Of a stretch of 64,000 bases of DNA, positions 1 through 8,254 are shown piece after piece. The stretch comes from an uncultured Blautia sp. (GTDB taxonomy: Bacteria; Bacillota; Clostridia; Lachnospirales; Lachnospiraceae): contig UQSX01000005.1 in the NCBI GenBank assembly GCA_900543715.1, positions 1 to 64,000 of the forward strand, in the 5' to 3' direction. The position numbers and the translations under genes were made by a program. The notes beneath the pieces were generated by a model. That model saw only the letters and a program-made list of their open reading frames with translations, was not told the origin of the DNA and did not search any database. Each line of letters opens with the position of its first letter. The stretch's first letter is position 1.

Positions 1-464
1 AGAACCGCCATGGGTTCTGTTTCTCCCAGCATGGTCTCGGCAACCAGCAGATCTGCGCCGGCCTGCATCTGAGCGGCAATCTGCTCCTTATAAGCCTCCA
101 AAAGCTCCTCATATGGGACTCCCTGCCTGCCTGTAGTGGTCAGATCTCCTGCCACCAGACAACCGGTTCCCACCGCTTTTTTTGATATCTCAATGAGCTT
201 TTTATTTAATTCTTCTACCTTATCCTGGAGTCCGTGATTTGTCAGACTGATCCGGTTTGCGGAAAAAGTAGCGGCATAGACGATCTGAGAACCTGCGTCT
301 TTATACGATCTCTGAAGTTCTGTGAGAGGTTCCGGGTTTTCACACACCCATTGCTCTGTACAGACGCCTCTGGGCATTCCTGCCCGCATAAGATTGGAAC
401 CTGTTGCCCCGTCAAGTATTACTGTGCCTTTTTTTATTAATTCCTGAAATTCATGTTTTGTCAT
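1..464 (-). CDS. Homocysteine S-methyltransferase family protein (C-terminus beyond window)
   Basis: The first 154 residues are visible; the gene continues past base 1. They match the N-terminal half of the homocysteine methyltransferase TIM barrel: LDGATGSNL near residue 18, the region reading VYAATFSAN, and LLVAETM near the edge. The family moves a methyl group to homocysteine using zinc bound by cysteines near the C-terminus, which are not in view. The ATG overlaps the tadA stop codon by four bases, so the two are probably translated together. It could be a stand-alone MmuM/YitJ-like enzyme or the first domain of a cobalamin-dependent MetH; the visible part cannot separate these. Confidence 0.8.
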   Translation of the reverse strand, partial: MTKHEFQELIKKGTVILDGATGSNLMRAGMPRGVCTEQWVCENPEPLTELQRSYKDAGSQIVYAATFSANRISLTNHGLQDKVEELNKKLIEISKKAVGTGCLVAGDLTTTGRQGVPYEELLEAYKEQIAAQMQAGADLLVAETMLGETEPMAV

Positions 465-955
465 TCCTGTTCCTCTCTTTCCTTCTGTTTTTTTCTCTTT
501 TCTCTCAGTTCCCGAAAAAATCCGGAAAGCATTACGCTGCACTCTTCTTCAAGAACTCCTCTTGTCACCTGTACCTTATGATTAAACCCTTCCATCTCCA
601 GCAGGTTCAGTACCGACCCTGCACAGCCGGCTTTGGGATTCATGGCCGCAATGACCACCCTGTCTAGCCTGGCCTGGACAATAGCTCCTGCACACATCTG
701 GCAAGGCTCAAGGGTCACGTACAGAGTACAGCCCTCCAGTCTCCAGTCCCCCATTTTTCTGCTGGCCTTACGGATAGCATTCAATTCTGCATGGGACAGG
801 GTATTTTTATCTGTATTTCTTCGATTATAGCCTCTGGCAATGATCTTATCCTGGCAGACGATCACGCAGCCTATGGGAACCTCGCCCAGGGCATAAGCCT
901 TCATCGCCTGCTTCTTCGCTTCTTTCATATATTTCTCATCTTCTGTCAATCTCAA
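461..955 (-). CDS. tadA: tRNA-specific adenosine deaminase TadA
   Basis: TadA converts adenosine to inosine at the wobble position of tRNA-Arg(ACG). The zinc and catalytic signature is complete: HAE about residue 55 and PCQMC about residue 84, with GEVPIGCVIV in front and AGSVLNLL after, as in the bacterial family. An in-frame GTG exists at 985, but no ribosome site precedes it. An AGAAGGAG lies just upstream of the TTG at 955, and family members start close to there, so 955 was chosen (164 residues). The lysine/glutamate-rich tail is ordinary. It is followed directly by the methyltransferase gene with a four-base overlap. Confidence 0.9.
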   Translation of the reverse strand: MRLTEDEKYMKEAKKQAMKAYALGEVPIGCVIVCQDKIIARGYNRRNTDKNTLSHAELNAIRKASRKMGDWRLEGCTLYVTLEPCQMCAGAIVQARLDRVVIAAMNPKAGCAGSVLNLLEMEGFNHKVQVTRGVLEEECSVMLSGFFRELREKRKKQKEREEQE

Positions 956-1097
956 CGCCGCTGTCTCTCCTTCTGCCACTTTCACTGCTTATAAAAAGCC
1001 CGGAAAAATCTTATTATAATTATTGTAAAGGATTCCCTATGGCAAATCAAGGCTGGCTTCCCTATTTTCTGCCGATATTCCGTACATACCCTCAGTA

Positions 1098-1123
1098 TAC
1101 AAGGGCTCAAACGGCCCCTTGTA
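1098..1123. repeat. Short inverted repeat between tadA and tRNA-Ser
   Basis: TACAAGGG and its complement CCCTTGTA form an 8-base-pair stem with a 10-base loop. It lies beyond the tRNA terminator and upstream of tadA. There is no T-run, so it is not a clear terminator; role unknown. Confidence 0.4.
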
Positions 1124-1143
1124 CACTGGGGGTACCGCCGGAT

Positions 1144-1180
1144 AAAAAGAAAGCCCCCAAGGGATTGTTCCCTTGAGGGC
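1144..1180 (-). terminator. Rho-independent terminator of tRNA-Ser
   Basis: GCCCTCAAGGGA pairs with TCCCTTGGGGGC across a 4-base loop and is followed by TTTCTTTTT on the minus strand, ten bases after the tRNA 3' end. Confidence 0.85.
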
Positions 1181-1189
1181 AGAATATTC

Positions 1190-1279
1190 TGGCGGAGATG
1201 GTGGGAGTCGAACCCACGCGCCCTTGCGGACCTATCGCATTTCGAGTGCGACCTCTTACGACCACTTGAGTACATCTCC
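1190..1279 (-). tRNA. tRNA-Ser(CGA)
   Basis: The 90-base cloverleaf has acceptor arms GGAGATG / CATCTCC, anticodon loop CTCGAAA (anticodon CGA, reading UCG), the long variable arm typical of class II tRNAs, the T-loop GTTCGACTC, discriminator G and an encoded CCA. It has its own promoter and terminator. Confidence 0.95.
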
Positions 1280-1296
1280 ACTTAGAGACAAGTCCT

Positions 1297-1325
1297 ATTA
1301 TATCCCGGCGCTGTCTCAAGGTCAA
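1297..1325 (-). promoter_or_regulatory. Sigma-A promoter of tRNA-Ser
   Basis: TTGACC, 17-base spacer, TATAAT, placed 17 bases before the tRNA 5' end on the minus strand. Confidence 0.8.
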
Positions 1326-1335
1326 GAAAACTTTT

Positions 1336-2454
1336 TTAAAACTGCGGAGTATCGATCAGACGGTACCAGTATCCGGATCTTTTCCCCTGTCTTGGCCGCT
1401 TTCCCGTATCTTTGAAATATGGAAATCCGAACATATTAGCCATAAGGCTTTCCTGTCTTTCATAAACCCCGGGGACTCCCAGTATGTATCTTCCGTCTTC
1501 CCTTCGTTTACCCAAAAGGAGATGTCCATAGGTCTTCATTCCATATCTGAGGAAGTTGTTATTCATCAGTCCCCGGTCCCTTCTTCCAAGAAACCGTAAA
1601 TCCGCTGGGGTGATCTTTCTGCACTGTAAAATCTCCTGATCCATAAAAGGCATAAATTCATTCTGGAGAGGAGCGGCGGACTGTCCTTCCAGCTCCGGTC
1701 CATCTGCAATCCTTATATCCTGCCGGCGGTTTCTTTCGTCCGGCAAAACTTCCTCTCCTGGTGTAGGCTCCTTTTCAGGCATTGTTCCCATTCCAGCTTC
1801 AGGCTCCTCCTCAGGCCAGATTCCACTCTCAGATGCAGACGCTTCCTCAGGTACTGCTTCCATCCCAGGCTCAAACTCTTCCCCAGATGTTTCTCCTGTT
1901 CCAGTTTCAGATCCCTTTTCAGGCACTATTTCTATTTCTGGTGCAGGTTCCTTCTCTGGCAGGCTTCCTGTCACAGGTCCTGGTCCATCTCCAGGTATCT
2001 CTCTGTCTTCCAGCTCAGAGGATTCTTCTTCTGATACCGGCAAAAGCATTTCTTCATTAGGCTGAGGGATCTCTATCAGGTCCGGTCTTACCGCCTGTTC
2101 GTCCCAGCCGCTGGCGTAAATTTCTCCCTTTTCTCCCAGGATCAGCAATCCGCCCAGATCGCTAAGGCTGTAACCGCTGTCTCCCATATCGCTTTCCCTG
2201 GTTTCCAGTTCAAACTCCGCCTGGTTTCTCCCCAGAATTCCTTCTCCCAGTAAAACACCCCGGACCCGGGTTTCCTCTCTTACATAGCCGTACACCCGGG
2301 CCTTTGACCCGTCTCCTTCCCTGGCACCCTCCAGCTTAAAGTTCATCCTGCAGTTTCCGTTTCTGGCTTCCACCTTGATAAATCCTTTTCCTTCTCCTTT
2401 TTTTCCCTGCGAATACTCATATACATATGCGATAAATCTTCGATAGCCTGGCAT
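1336..2454 (-). CDS. DUF6128 domain-containing protein
   Basis: A 372-residue cytosolic-looking protein with no signal peptide. Residues 1-125 form one conserved block (opens MPGYRRFIAYVYEY; contains SGWDEQAVRP), and about 280-372 form a second (ILGVPGVYERQES, FGFPYFK, YWYRLI). This arrangement is known in Lachnospiraceae as DUF6128. The middle, roughly 130-250, is a low-complexity acidic linker of imperfect repeats built on PEEEPEP/GMEAVPEE-type units. An AAGGAAGG ribosome site precedes the ATG. It follows the ABC-F gene by 66 bases and may be read through from it. Function unknown; the domain name is from memory of the family. Confidence 0.7.
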   Translation of the reverse strand: MPGYRRFIAYVYEYSQGKKGEGKGFIKVEARNGNCRMNFKLEGAREGDGSKARVYGYVREETRVRGVLLGEGILGRNQAEFELETRESDMGDSGYSLSDLGGLLILGEKGEIYASGWDEQAVRPDLIEIPQPNEEMLLPVSEEESSELEDREIPGDGPGPVTGSLPEKEPAPEIEIVPEKGSETGTGETSGEEFEPGMEAVPEEASASESGIWPEEEPEAGMGTMPEKEPTPGEEVLPDERNRRQDIRIADGPELEGQSAAPLQNEFMPFMDQEILQCRKITPADLRFLGRRDRGLMNNNFLRYGMKTYGHLLLGKRREDGRYILGVPGVYERQESLMANMFGFPYFKDTGKRPRQGKRSGYWYRLIDTPQF

Positions 2455-2520
2455 AATTCCTTCCTTGTAGAATCTTATCCCTAAAGTATATGAACTCCCT
2501 TGTTCTTTAGAACCTGGATC

Positions 2521-4074
2521 TTACATTTTCTGCGTCTCTTTGTCAAGACTGATGACTCTTGTAGCCGTCCGCTCCCGGAACCTTACGTCATGCTCCACAG
2601 CCAGCAGAGTAGGGCGGTATCTCAAAAGCAGGTCCTCGATCTGGACTCTGGAAAACACATCTATATAATTCAGTGGTTCATCCCATATATACAAATGAGC
2701 CGGGGTCAGAAGGCTGGCTGCCAGAAGGACTTTTTTCTTCTGTCCTTCGGAAAATTCTTCCATGTTCTTTCTGAACTGATTCCTATCCATATCCAACTGT
2801 CTGAGGATTGCGCAGAAAAGGCTTTCCTCCAGTTTTCTTTCTTGACAGAACTCCCGGATACTGCCTTTAAGAAAAGAGGTATCCTGACTGATATAAGACA
2901 CAATAAGTCCCGACGCGATCTTCAGCTCTCCCGTCTCCACAGGTCCCTCTCCTTCTTGGAACTGGGGGCTTTCTGCCGCCTTTTCCACGATCATTTTCAG
3001 CAAACTGGATTTCCCCTGGCCGTTTCTTCCTGTTATAAAGATCCTCTCTCCCTGAGCGATCTCAAAATCCAGTTCTTTAAAAAGCACCTTACTATCAGGG
3101 TATCCCAGGCCATATCCACGGGCCTCTGCCAGTCTGTCTTTGTGGTATTTTAATGGCTCCATTTTAAGAGCTGCAATCTCCTCAATGTCCTGAAGAAGCC
3201 CCTCCTGTTCCTGGATCTCCCTCTCCATACGCTTTTCCATCTGTTTAACTCTGCTCTGCATTTTTTTCGTCTTTGCACCGATATAAGCCCTGGTTGCAAT
3301 GGAACGGTCATGTTCTTTTGCAGGATCAAATCCGATTTTAGAGCTTTCGTTTTTTTCCGCCCACTTTTTCGACTGGCCAGCAGCCTCCTTAAGCTTTCCG
3401 ATCGTCTTTCTGTGCTTTTCATTTTCTCTTTTGGCAAATTCGTCCTTGCGCCGCTTATTTTCCTCCCAGGTGCTGAAATTGCCGCTTTGGATTTCAATGC
3501 TCTTTCGGTTCAGCACCAGGATATGATCAATGCAGGCGTCCAGCAGATCTCGGTCATGAGATACCAGTATAAAACCTTTCTTTCCTCTCAGATAAGCCTT
3601 AACGCTTTCTCTGGATTCCTGATCCAGATGATTCGTCGGCTCATCCAGAAGGAGAAAATCATTTTCTCCTGAAAACAGAACAGCCAAAAGCAGCTTTGTC
3701 TGTTCTCCAAAGCTAAGTGTATCAAACCTCCGGTACAGCAGATCCCCTCCCAGGCCCAGCTTATCCATTTCGCAGAACACCCGCCACTGTTCACATCCCG
3801 GCTTTAATTCTTCCAGAAATTCCACCGCCGGTTTTACTCTGTCCTCCGCTTTCAGGGCATAAGGAAAATAATCAAAGCAGGTGCTTGCAGCAATGCTTCC
3901 TTTGTAAGTGTATTCTCCCAAAAGCAGCTTCAAAAAGGTAGTCTTCCCTTTTCCGTTTCTTCCTGCAAATCCCAGTTTCCACTCTGTATCAATGGAAAAA
4001 GATACATTTTCAAAAATATTGTTAAAGCTTCCCTCATATCCAAAAGTAAGGCCGCTTACATTGATCTGAGACAT
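2521..4074 (-). CDS. Lsa-like ABC-F ribosomal protection protein
   Basis: A soluble ABC protein of 517 residues with two nucleotide-binding domains and no membrane segments. Walker A motifs are GRNGKGKTT (about 38) and GRNGQGKSS (about 351); ABC signatures are LSFGEQ and FSEGQ; Walker B regions are LLLDEPTNHLD and YIWDEPLNYID. The two halves are joined by a long lysine/glutamate-rich helix linker, the P-site tRNA interaction motif. Wording such as MDTNWKLGxxGRNG and the YIWDEPLNYxDVF segment match the Lsa/CplR branch, which ejects lincosamides, streptogramin A and pleuromutilins from ribosomes. An upstream in-frame extension to 4233 exists, but AGGAGGG sits six bases before the ATG at 4074. 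Resistance is inferred from the family, not shown. Confidence 0.85.
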   Translation of the reverse strand: MSQINVSGLTFGYEGSFNNIFENVSFSIDTEWKLGFAGRNGKGKTTFLKLLLGEYTYKGSIAASTCFDYFPYALKAEDRVKPAVEFLEELKPGCEQWRVFCEMDKLGLGGDLLYRRFDTLSFGEQTKLLLAVLFSGENDFLLLDEPTNHLDQESRESVKAYLRGKKGFILVSHDRDLLDACIDHILVLNRKSIEIQSGNFSTWEENKRRKDEFAKRENEKHRKTIGKLKEAAGQSKKWAEKNESSKIGFDPAKEHDRSIATRAYIGAKTKKMQSRVKQMEKRMEREIQEQEGLLQDIEEIAALKMEPLKYHKDRLAEARGYGLGYPDSKVLFKELDFEIAQGERIFITGRNGQGKSSLLKMIVEKAAESPQFQEGEGPVETGELKIASGLIVSYISQDTSFLKGSIREFCQERKLEESLFCAILRQLDMDRNQFRKNMEEFSEGQKKKVLLAASLLTPAHLYIWDEPLNYIDVFSRVQIEDLLLRYRPTLLAVEHDVRFRERTATRVISLDKETQKM

Positions 4075-4292
4075 GTCTATCCCTCCTATAACGTTGCCAA
4101 AGGATCCACTGTCTTTCTCAGAACCTTCCTCTAGATATAAACGGGCAGCAAAAAAGAGAGGCAATGAGAACACAGCCTGCTTTTGGCAACATAAAACCTG
4201 CCTTCCGGATATCCGGAAGGAACTTACCTGCAAGTTCCACGTTTTCCAAAAACAAACTATCTCCTCATCTTTTCACCTCTCTCGTTTTTCAT
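4075..4292 (-). promoter_or_regulatory. Leader of the ABC-F gene: mini-ORF plus attenuator-like hairpins
   Basis: About 218 bases of untranslated leader follow a consensus promoter. In order on the minus strand: a mini-ORF; a 7-base-pair hairpin GGAACTT-gcaggt-AAGTTCC; a perfect 20-base palindrome (4201-4220) followed by CAGGTTTTAT; and an 11-base arm (around 4184-4194) that can pair, with one G-U, with TTTGGCAACGT right in front of the ribosome site. A later CCTCTCTTTTTT can also pair with the mini-ORF's ribosome site. Such layouts are known upstream of antibiotic-inducible ABC-F and erm genes; the mechanism here is inferred. Confidence 0.6.
4257..4268 (-). CDS. Three-codon leader mini-ORF (MRR)
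   Basis: ATG AGG AGA TAG with GAGAGGTG five bases upstream, a strong ribosome site for so short a frame. It lies about 25 bases after the predicted transcription start. An in-frame ATG eight codons earlier would give an 11-residue peptide but has no ribosome site. It is a candidate ribosome-stalling sensor for the downstream ABC-F gene. Confidence 0.5.
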   Translation of the reverse strand: MRR

Positions 4293-4298
4293 AGCCTC

Positions 4299-4327
4299 AT
4301 TATAGTTAGAATCGCTTCAACTGTCAA
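4299..4327 (-). promoter_or_regulatory. Consensus sigma-A promoter of the ABC-F gene
   Basis: TTGACA, 17-base spacer, TATAAT: a perfect match on the minus strand, about 225 bases upstream of the ABC-F start codon. Confidence 0.9.
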
Positions 4328-4406
4328 TTATTTTCGAGATTTCTAAAAAGGATATGCCTGCAGGTCTGAGCTCTAAATATATTTGCTATATATTTCTAAT
4401 TTTTTC

Positions 4407-4435
4407 TTGACATCTGCCCTCCTATTCTTTATAAT
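4407..4435 (+). promoter_or_regulatory. Consensus sigma-A promoter of tRNA-Pro
   Basis: TTGACA, 17-base spacer, TATAAT, ending 21 bases before the tRNA. Confidence 0.9.
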
Positions 4436-4456
4436 GATTTCTGTTGAACATCTTAA

Positions 4457-4530
4457 CGAAGCGTGGCTCAGTTTGGTAGAGCGCTGCGTTCGGGACGCAG
4501 AGGTCGCGTGTTCGAATCACGTCGCTTCGA
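4457..4530 (+). tRNA. tRNA-Pro(CGG)
   Basis: Acceptor CGAAGCG / CGCTTCG, D-arm with GTTTGGTA, anticodon stem CTGCG/CGCAG around loop TTCGGGA (anticodon CGG), T-loop GTTCGAATC, discriminator A. CCA is not encoded. Confidence 0.95.
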
Positions 4531-4535
4531 CTAAA

Positions 4536-4589
4536 AAAATACCGGAAAGCCTCGCAAATGAGGTTTTCCGGTATTTTTATTTTTTTTTC
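4536..4589 (+). terminator. Terminator of tRNA-Pro
   Basis: AATACCGGAAA and its complement TTTTCCGGTATT, with an inner CCTC/GAGG, form a long stem followed by a T-rich tract. Confidence 0.9.
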
Positions 4590-4660
4590 TATTTTGCGTC
4601 ATAAATGAGCTGTTTTCATCGTATATTAATCAGTAATACTATTTTCTATCACCAGTTTAA

Positions 4661-4700
4661 TATGGATTTACTGTTTCAATACCTTTATAATAAATCCATA
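4661..4700. repeat. 10-base inverted repeat around a -10 element
   Basis: TATGGATTTA and its exact complement TAAATCCATA are separated by 20 bases that contain a TATAAT-like -10. It lies 24 bases upstream of the orphan gene at 4724. It could be an operator or a 5' hairpin. Confidence 0.5.
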
Positions 4701-4723
4701 ACACTATGACGGGAGAAATAATT

Positions 4724-5161
4724 ATGAAGAAAAAATTAAGCTCTTTTGAAAGACAATTAATGTTGGATGAAATTCTGTTCTACAGTATCTGCAGCGATCA
4801 GGACAGGCAGAAAATCCTGGATCAGCAGCCCATGACTTTTCAGGATTTCCGCAGGCTTTCCCTACTCACCGATTACCTTGAGCTGGAGCATCTCCACCGG
4901 TTTATCTGGGACCTTCACGCCTACAAATTTATGGACGAAATGGATGAATTGTATAACGAATGCAAGGAAGGAAGCGAAGACCTTCCGGAAATGCTCCTTG
5001 AAACCGGCCATTGGCTGGATGACTTCTGGAAGCAGGCTCCAAACATCACCGTTTCTTTCCTGCTTCGCCAGATTTTTTCGGATGGTTTAAAAAGCCGCCG
5101 AAAAAACAATATCACCCTTTATCCGGGTCCCAACAGAAACAAAGGGAATTCCCCATCTTGA
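4724..5161 (+). CDS. Hypothetical protein, 145 residues
   Basis: Not recognised. The product is soluble and helical by composition, with no signal peptide or membrane segment. It opens MKKKLSSFERQLMLDEILF and has aromatic-rich stretches (LHRFIWDLHAYKF, WLDDFWKQ), with a basic tail. GGGAGA lies 10 bases before the ATG at 4724; an upstream in-frame ATG at 4706 has no ribosome site. It stands alone between tRNA-Pro and rsmF with a possible promoter and a 10-base inverted repeat in front, so it may be regulated separately. Confidence 0.6.
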   Translation: MKKKLSSFERQLMLDEILFYSICSDQDRQKILDQQPMTFQDFRRLSLLTDYLELEHLHRFIWDLHAYKFMDEMDELYNECKEGSEDLPEMLLETGHWLDDFWKQAPNITVSFLLRQIFSDGLKSRRKNNITLYPGPNRNKGNSPS

Positions 5162-5179
5162 TCTGTCTTTCTGATTACC

Positions 5180-5188
5180 GGGGGGGGG
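5180..5188 (+). repeat. G9 homopolymer in the rsmF upstream region
   Basis: Nine consecutive G residues, 53 bases before the rsmF start and 18 after the previous stop. A run of this length can slip during replication; it lies in no coding frame. Confidence 0.8.
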
Positions 5189-5241
5189 ATATCCTCTAAG
5201 CCATTATTCCAAGCCGAAAACCAGCAGAAAGGACCTTGTAT

Positions 5242-6630
5242 ATGAATGTACACCTTCCCCAAGCATTTCTGTCTAGAATGGAAGAAATGCTGAAAGATGA
5301 ATTTCCTGCTTTTTTAGAAAGTTATCAGTCCCCCCGCCAGTTCGGGCTGCGTGTAAACACAAAAAAGATCTCTCCTGAAAAATTTCTGGAGATTTCACCT
5401 TTTCATCTCACTCCTATTCCCTGGGTGGAGAACGGCTTTTTCTACAGCAGCCAGGACCGGCCTTCACGGCATCCCTACTATCAGGCAGGGCTTTACTACC
5501 TTCAGGAACCCAGCGCTATGACGCCGGCCAGCCGTCTTCCCATCTGTCCGGGAGAATCCGTGTTGGATCTGTGCGCCGCTCCCGGTGGGAAAGCCACAGA
5601 GCTGGGAAGCCGTCTTCAGGGCCAGGGCCTGCTGGTAGCCAATGATATCAGCAGTTCCAGGGCAAAAGCACTTATGCGTAACCTGGAACTGTGGGGTATT
5701 GAAAATTCCCTGGTGACCACAGAGACGCCCAAACGTCTGTCTCAGGTTTTTCCTGAATATTTTCACAAGATCCTCATTGACGCTCCCTGTTCCGGAGAAG
5801 GCATGTTCCGCAAAGATCCTGACGTAGCCAAAGCCTGGGATGAAAGCCGGCCCGGATATTTCAGTGAGCTCCAAAAAGAGATCGTAAGCCGTGGCATCTC
5901 CATGCTCCGGCCTGGGGGAATGCTCCTTTACTCCACCTGCACCTTCTCTCCTGAAGAAAATGAAGGTGTGGTCTCCTATATTCTGCAGAACTTTCCACAG
6001 ATGGATCTTCTGGAAATACCAGGATACGAGGGCTTTTCCAAAGGCCGGCCACAGTGGGGCAGCGGTGATCCCCGGCTGGAAAAATGTGTCCGGATCTTTC
6101 CTCATCATATGTCCGGAGAGGGACATTTTCTGGCGCTTTTCAAAAAAGCAGGCACCTCCCTTTCTGACAGTTTCCTGCCGGGCGCCGGAAAAGCAGACAA
6201 AGTTTCCCGTGAGCTTTTAGAAGCTTTCTTTAAAGATGTATCTCTGCCCCTGGATTTTTCCAGAGTAGAAGTGCGGGGCGGACATGTCTATCTGCTTCCG
6301 GCTGCAGGCCCGGAATCTGTGAAAGGTATAAAATTTCTCCGCTGGGGGCTGTATCTGGGCGAATTAAAGAAAAACCGTTTTGAACCAGGTCAGCCTTTGG
6401 CTATGAATCTTACTGCCGGGGATTACGCCCGTGTACTAGATCTTCCCGCCTCTGACCTGCGGACAGAAAAGTATCTGAAGGGAGAAACCCTTCTCCTCCG
6501 GGAAGAAGAGGTTAAAGAGGGACCTGGCTGGTATCTGGTCTGCACCGACGGTTATGCTCTGGGCTGGGGAAAAGTATCCGGAAATCTGCTGAAAAACAAG
6601 TATCCCGCCGGATGGCGAAATACAGTATAA
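5242..6630 (+). CDS. rsmF: RsmF-like 16S rRNA (cytosine-C5)-methyltransferase
   Basis: NOL1/NOP2/Sun family enzyme of 462 residues that methylates cytosine C5 in rRNA with S-adenosylmethionine. An N-terminal RNA-recognition part leads to the Rossmann domain with CAAPGGKATEL (about 111), the catalytic PC motif DAPCSGEGMFRKD (about 182) and STCTFSPEENE with the second cysteine (about 231). The C-terminal 150 residues fit the PUA-like domain of the RsmF branch. A TTG at 5236 is in frame, but AAGGA is better spaced for the ATG at 5242. The exact rRNA position is not predictable from sequence. Convergent with spoVG. Confidence 0.88.
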   Translation: MNVHLPQAFLSRMEEMLKDEFPAFLESYQSPRQFGLRVNTKKISPEKFLEISPFHLTPIPWVENGFFYSSQDRPSRHPYYQAGLYYLQEPSAMTPASRLPICPGESVLDLCAAPGGKATELGSRLQGQGLLVANDISSSRAKALMRNLELWGIENSLVTTETPKRLSQVFPEYFHKILIDAPCSGEGMFRKDPDVAKAWDESRPGYFSELQKEIVSRGISMLRPGGMLLYSTCTFSPEENEGVVSYILQNFPQMDLLEIPGYEGFSKGRPQWGSGDPRLEKCVRIFPHHMSGEGHFLALFKKAGTSLSDSFLPGAGKADKVSRELLEAFFKDVSLPLDFSRVEVRGGHVYLLPAAGPESVKGIKFLRWGLYLGELKKNRFEPGQPLAMNLTAGDYARVLDLPASDLRTEKYLKGETLLLREEEVKEGPGWYLVCTDGYALGWGKVSGNLLKNKYPAGWRNTV

Positions 6631-6654
6631 ATTGGTGCCCCTATACTATGAGTG

Positions 6655-6728
6655 AAAAGAAAAAAGCTGCTGCCTTCAGAAAGCCTGTTTGTCCGGCTTC
6701 CAAAGGCAGCAGCCTCTTTTCTTTTTCA
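6655..6728. terminator. Bidirectional terminator between rsmF and spoVG
   Basis: GCTGCTGCCTT pairs with AAGGCAGCAGC, with an inner AAGCC/GGCTT pair. A T-rich tract follows on each strand, so it serves both convergent genes. Confidence 0.85.
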
Positions 6729-6733
6729 TACGC

Positions 6734-7018
6734 CTACTCTGCAGATTCCTCCAGAGGTTCCTCTGCCAATACCTGCTCGTATTTCTCCAGAATAATATTC
6801 TGTATCCTCTCACGGGTTGCAGAGTTGATAGGATGGGCAATATCTCTGTATTCCCCATCAGTGGCCTTGCGGCTGGGCATTGCAATAAATAATCCCTTTT
6901 CGCCCTCAATGACTTTAATGTCATGGACTACAAATTCCTCGTCAATAGTGATAGAAACCACCGCTTTCATTTTGCCTTCTTTGGCCACTCTTCTTACTCT
7001 TACATCTGTGATGTTCAT
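6734..7018 (-). CDS. spoVG: Septation / sporulation regulator SpoVG
   Basis: SpoVG is a small nucleic-acid-binding protein that affects septum placement, sporulation and global expression in Firmicutes. The 94 residues start [10 protein letters not shown] and contain the hallmark [20 protein letters not shown] and FIAMPSRK blocks. The C-terminus is the usual short acidic tail. AAGGGGAAGG precedes the ATG at 7018; a longer in-frame start at 7036 adds six residues without support. It follows glgD on the same strand across 120 bases containing two small hairpins and a TATAAT without a clear -35. Confidence 0.95.
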   Translation of the reverse strand: MNITDVRVRRVAKEGKMKAVVSITIDEEFVVHDIKVIEGEKGLFIAMPSRKATDGEYRDIAHPINSATRERIQNIILEKYEQVLAEEPLEESAE

Positions 7019-7138
7019 ACAACCTTCCCCTTTCATCGCCGCCTTGTTCAGTCGTGCTTTCTGTCTTTTTTGGAATTATATTCCGGCAGGTCCTCCTGCC
7101 TACAAAGCAGTTTTTACTGCTCTGTTCCTTAGTAAAAT

Positions 7139-8254
7139 TTACAGAACGTACCTTTCGTTCTTCTCAATGACTACCTTAATGCCATCCTCACCGCAATAAT
7201 AAGAATTTGCCCGGATGGTATCACGGCTCTCGACAACACAGTTCTCAATATGTGTATTGTCACCTAAATATACATCGTTCAGGATAATCGAATTCTTGAT
7301 CACACAATTATTACCTACGAAAACTTTCTTAAACAGAATGGAATTCTCTACCTGGCCATTAATGATACAGCCGCTGGAGATCAAACTGTTCCTCACATCT
7401 GAACCGGGATTATATTTTGCCGGGGGCAGGTCGTCAATCTTGGACTGAATGCCCGGATACTGACGGAAGAAATAATCTCGTATCTCCGGATTCAGGAAAT
7501 CCATATTTGTCTTGTAATAGGACTCTACAGTGGAGATATTGCTCCAATAACTGTCAATCTTATAACCATAGATCCGTTTCAGGTTCTTATAACGGATAAG
7601 GATATCTTTTACAAAATCATGGCGGTCTTCCTGTCCGCACTTCTCAATCAGCTCAATAAGCTGTCTCCTTCTGATCACATAGATGCCTGTGGAAATGGTA
7701 GTGGACTGGGTCACCATAGGTTTTTCGTCAAATTCTACGATCCTGCAGTCTTCATTCATTCTTATGCATCCAAACCTGGTAGCATCCTCTGCATTCACAT
7801 CGGTGCATACTACTGTGATATCTGCTCTTTTTGCAATATGGTATTCCAGTACCTTATTATAATCCAATTTATATACGCAGTCTCCTGAAGCAATGACTAC
7901 ATATGGCTCATGACTGCTTTTCAGGAAATTCAGATTCTGATAAATAGCGTCTGCTGTTCCCTGATACCAAAAGCTGTTATCCGGGGTAATAGTAGGTGTA
8001 AATGTATACAGACCTCCCTGTTTTCTTCCGAAATCCCACCATTTAGAGGAACTTAAATGCTCATTCAGCGATCTGGCATTGTACTGTGTCAGCACAGCTA
8101 CCTTCTGAATATGAGAATTTGACATATTGCTGAGAGCAAAGTCTATGCTGCGGTAGCTGCCTGCAATAGGCATTGCTGCAATCGCTCTCTTCTGGGATAA
8201 TTCCCTCATCCTGTGATTATTGCCGCCGGCAAGAATAATACCTATTGCTCTCAT
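7139..8254 (-). CDS. glgD: Glucose-1-phosphate adenylyltransferase subunit GlgD
   Basis: The second, regulatory-type subunit of ADP-glucose pyrophosphorylase in Firmicutes. It has a nucleotidyltransferase domain (residues 1 to about 240; the N-terminal [13 protein letters not shown] is degenerate relative to GlgC) and a C-terminal left-handed beta-helix ([23 protein letters not shown] and following hexapeptides). GlgD is usually catalytically weak and raises GlgC activity. Its ATG overlaps the glgC stop by four bases, so the two subunits are translationally coupled. At 371 residues it is of normal length. Confidence 0.95.
   Translation of the reverse strand: MRAIGIILAGGNNHRMRELSQKRAIAAMPIAGSYRSIDFALSNMSNSHIQKVAVLTQYNARSLNEHLSSSKWWDFGRKQGGLYTFTPTITPDNSFWYQGTADAIYQNLNFLKSSHEPYVVIASGDCVYKLDYNKVLEYHIAKRADITVVCTDVNAEDATRFGCIRMNEDCRIVEFDEKPMVTQSTTISTGIYVIRRRQLIELIEKCGQEDRHDFVKDILIRYKNLKRIYGYKIDSYWSNISTVESYYKTNMDFLNPEIRDYFFRQYPGIQSKIDDLPPAKYNPGSDVRNSLISSGCIINGQVENSILFKKVFVGNNCVIKNSIILNDVYLGDNTHIENCVVESRDTIRANSYYCGEDGIKVVIEKNERYVL

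Noticed and set aside
982..1415. Several 70-100 codon frames over the tRNA-Ser region
   Set aside because: They run through the tRNA, its terminator and promoter.
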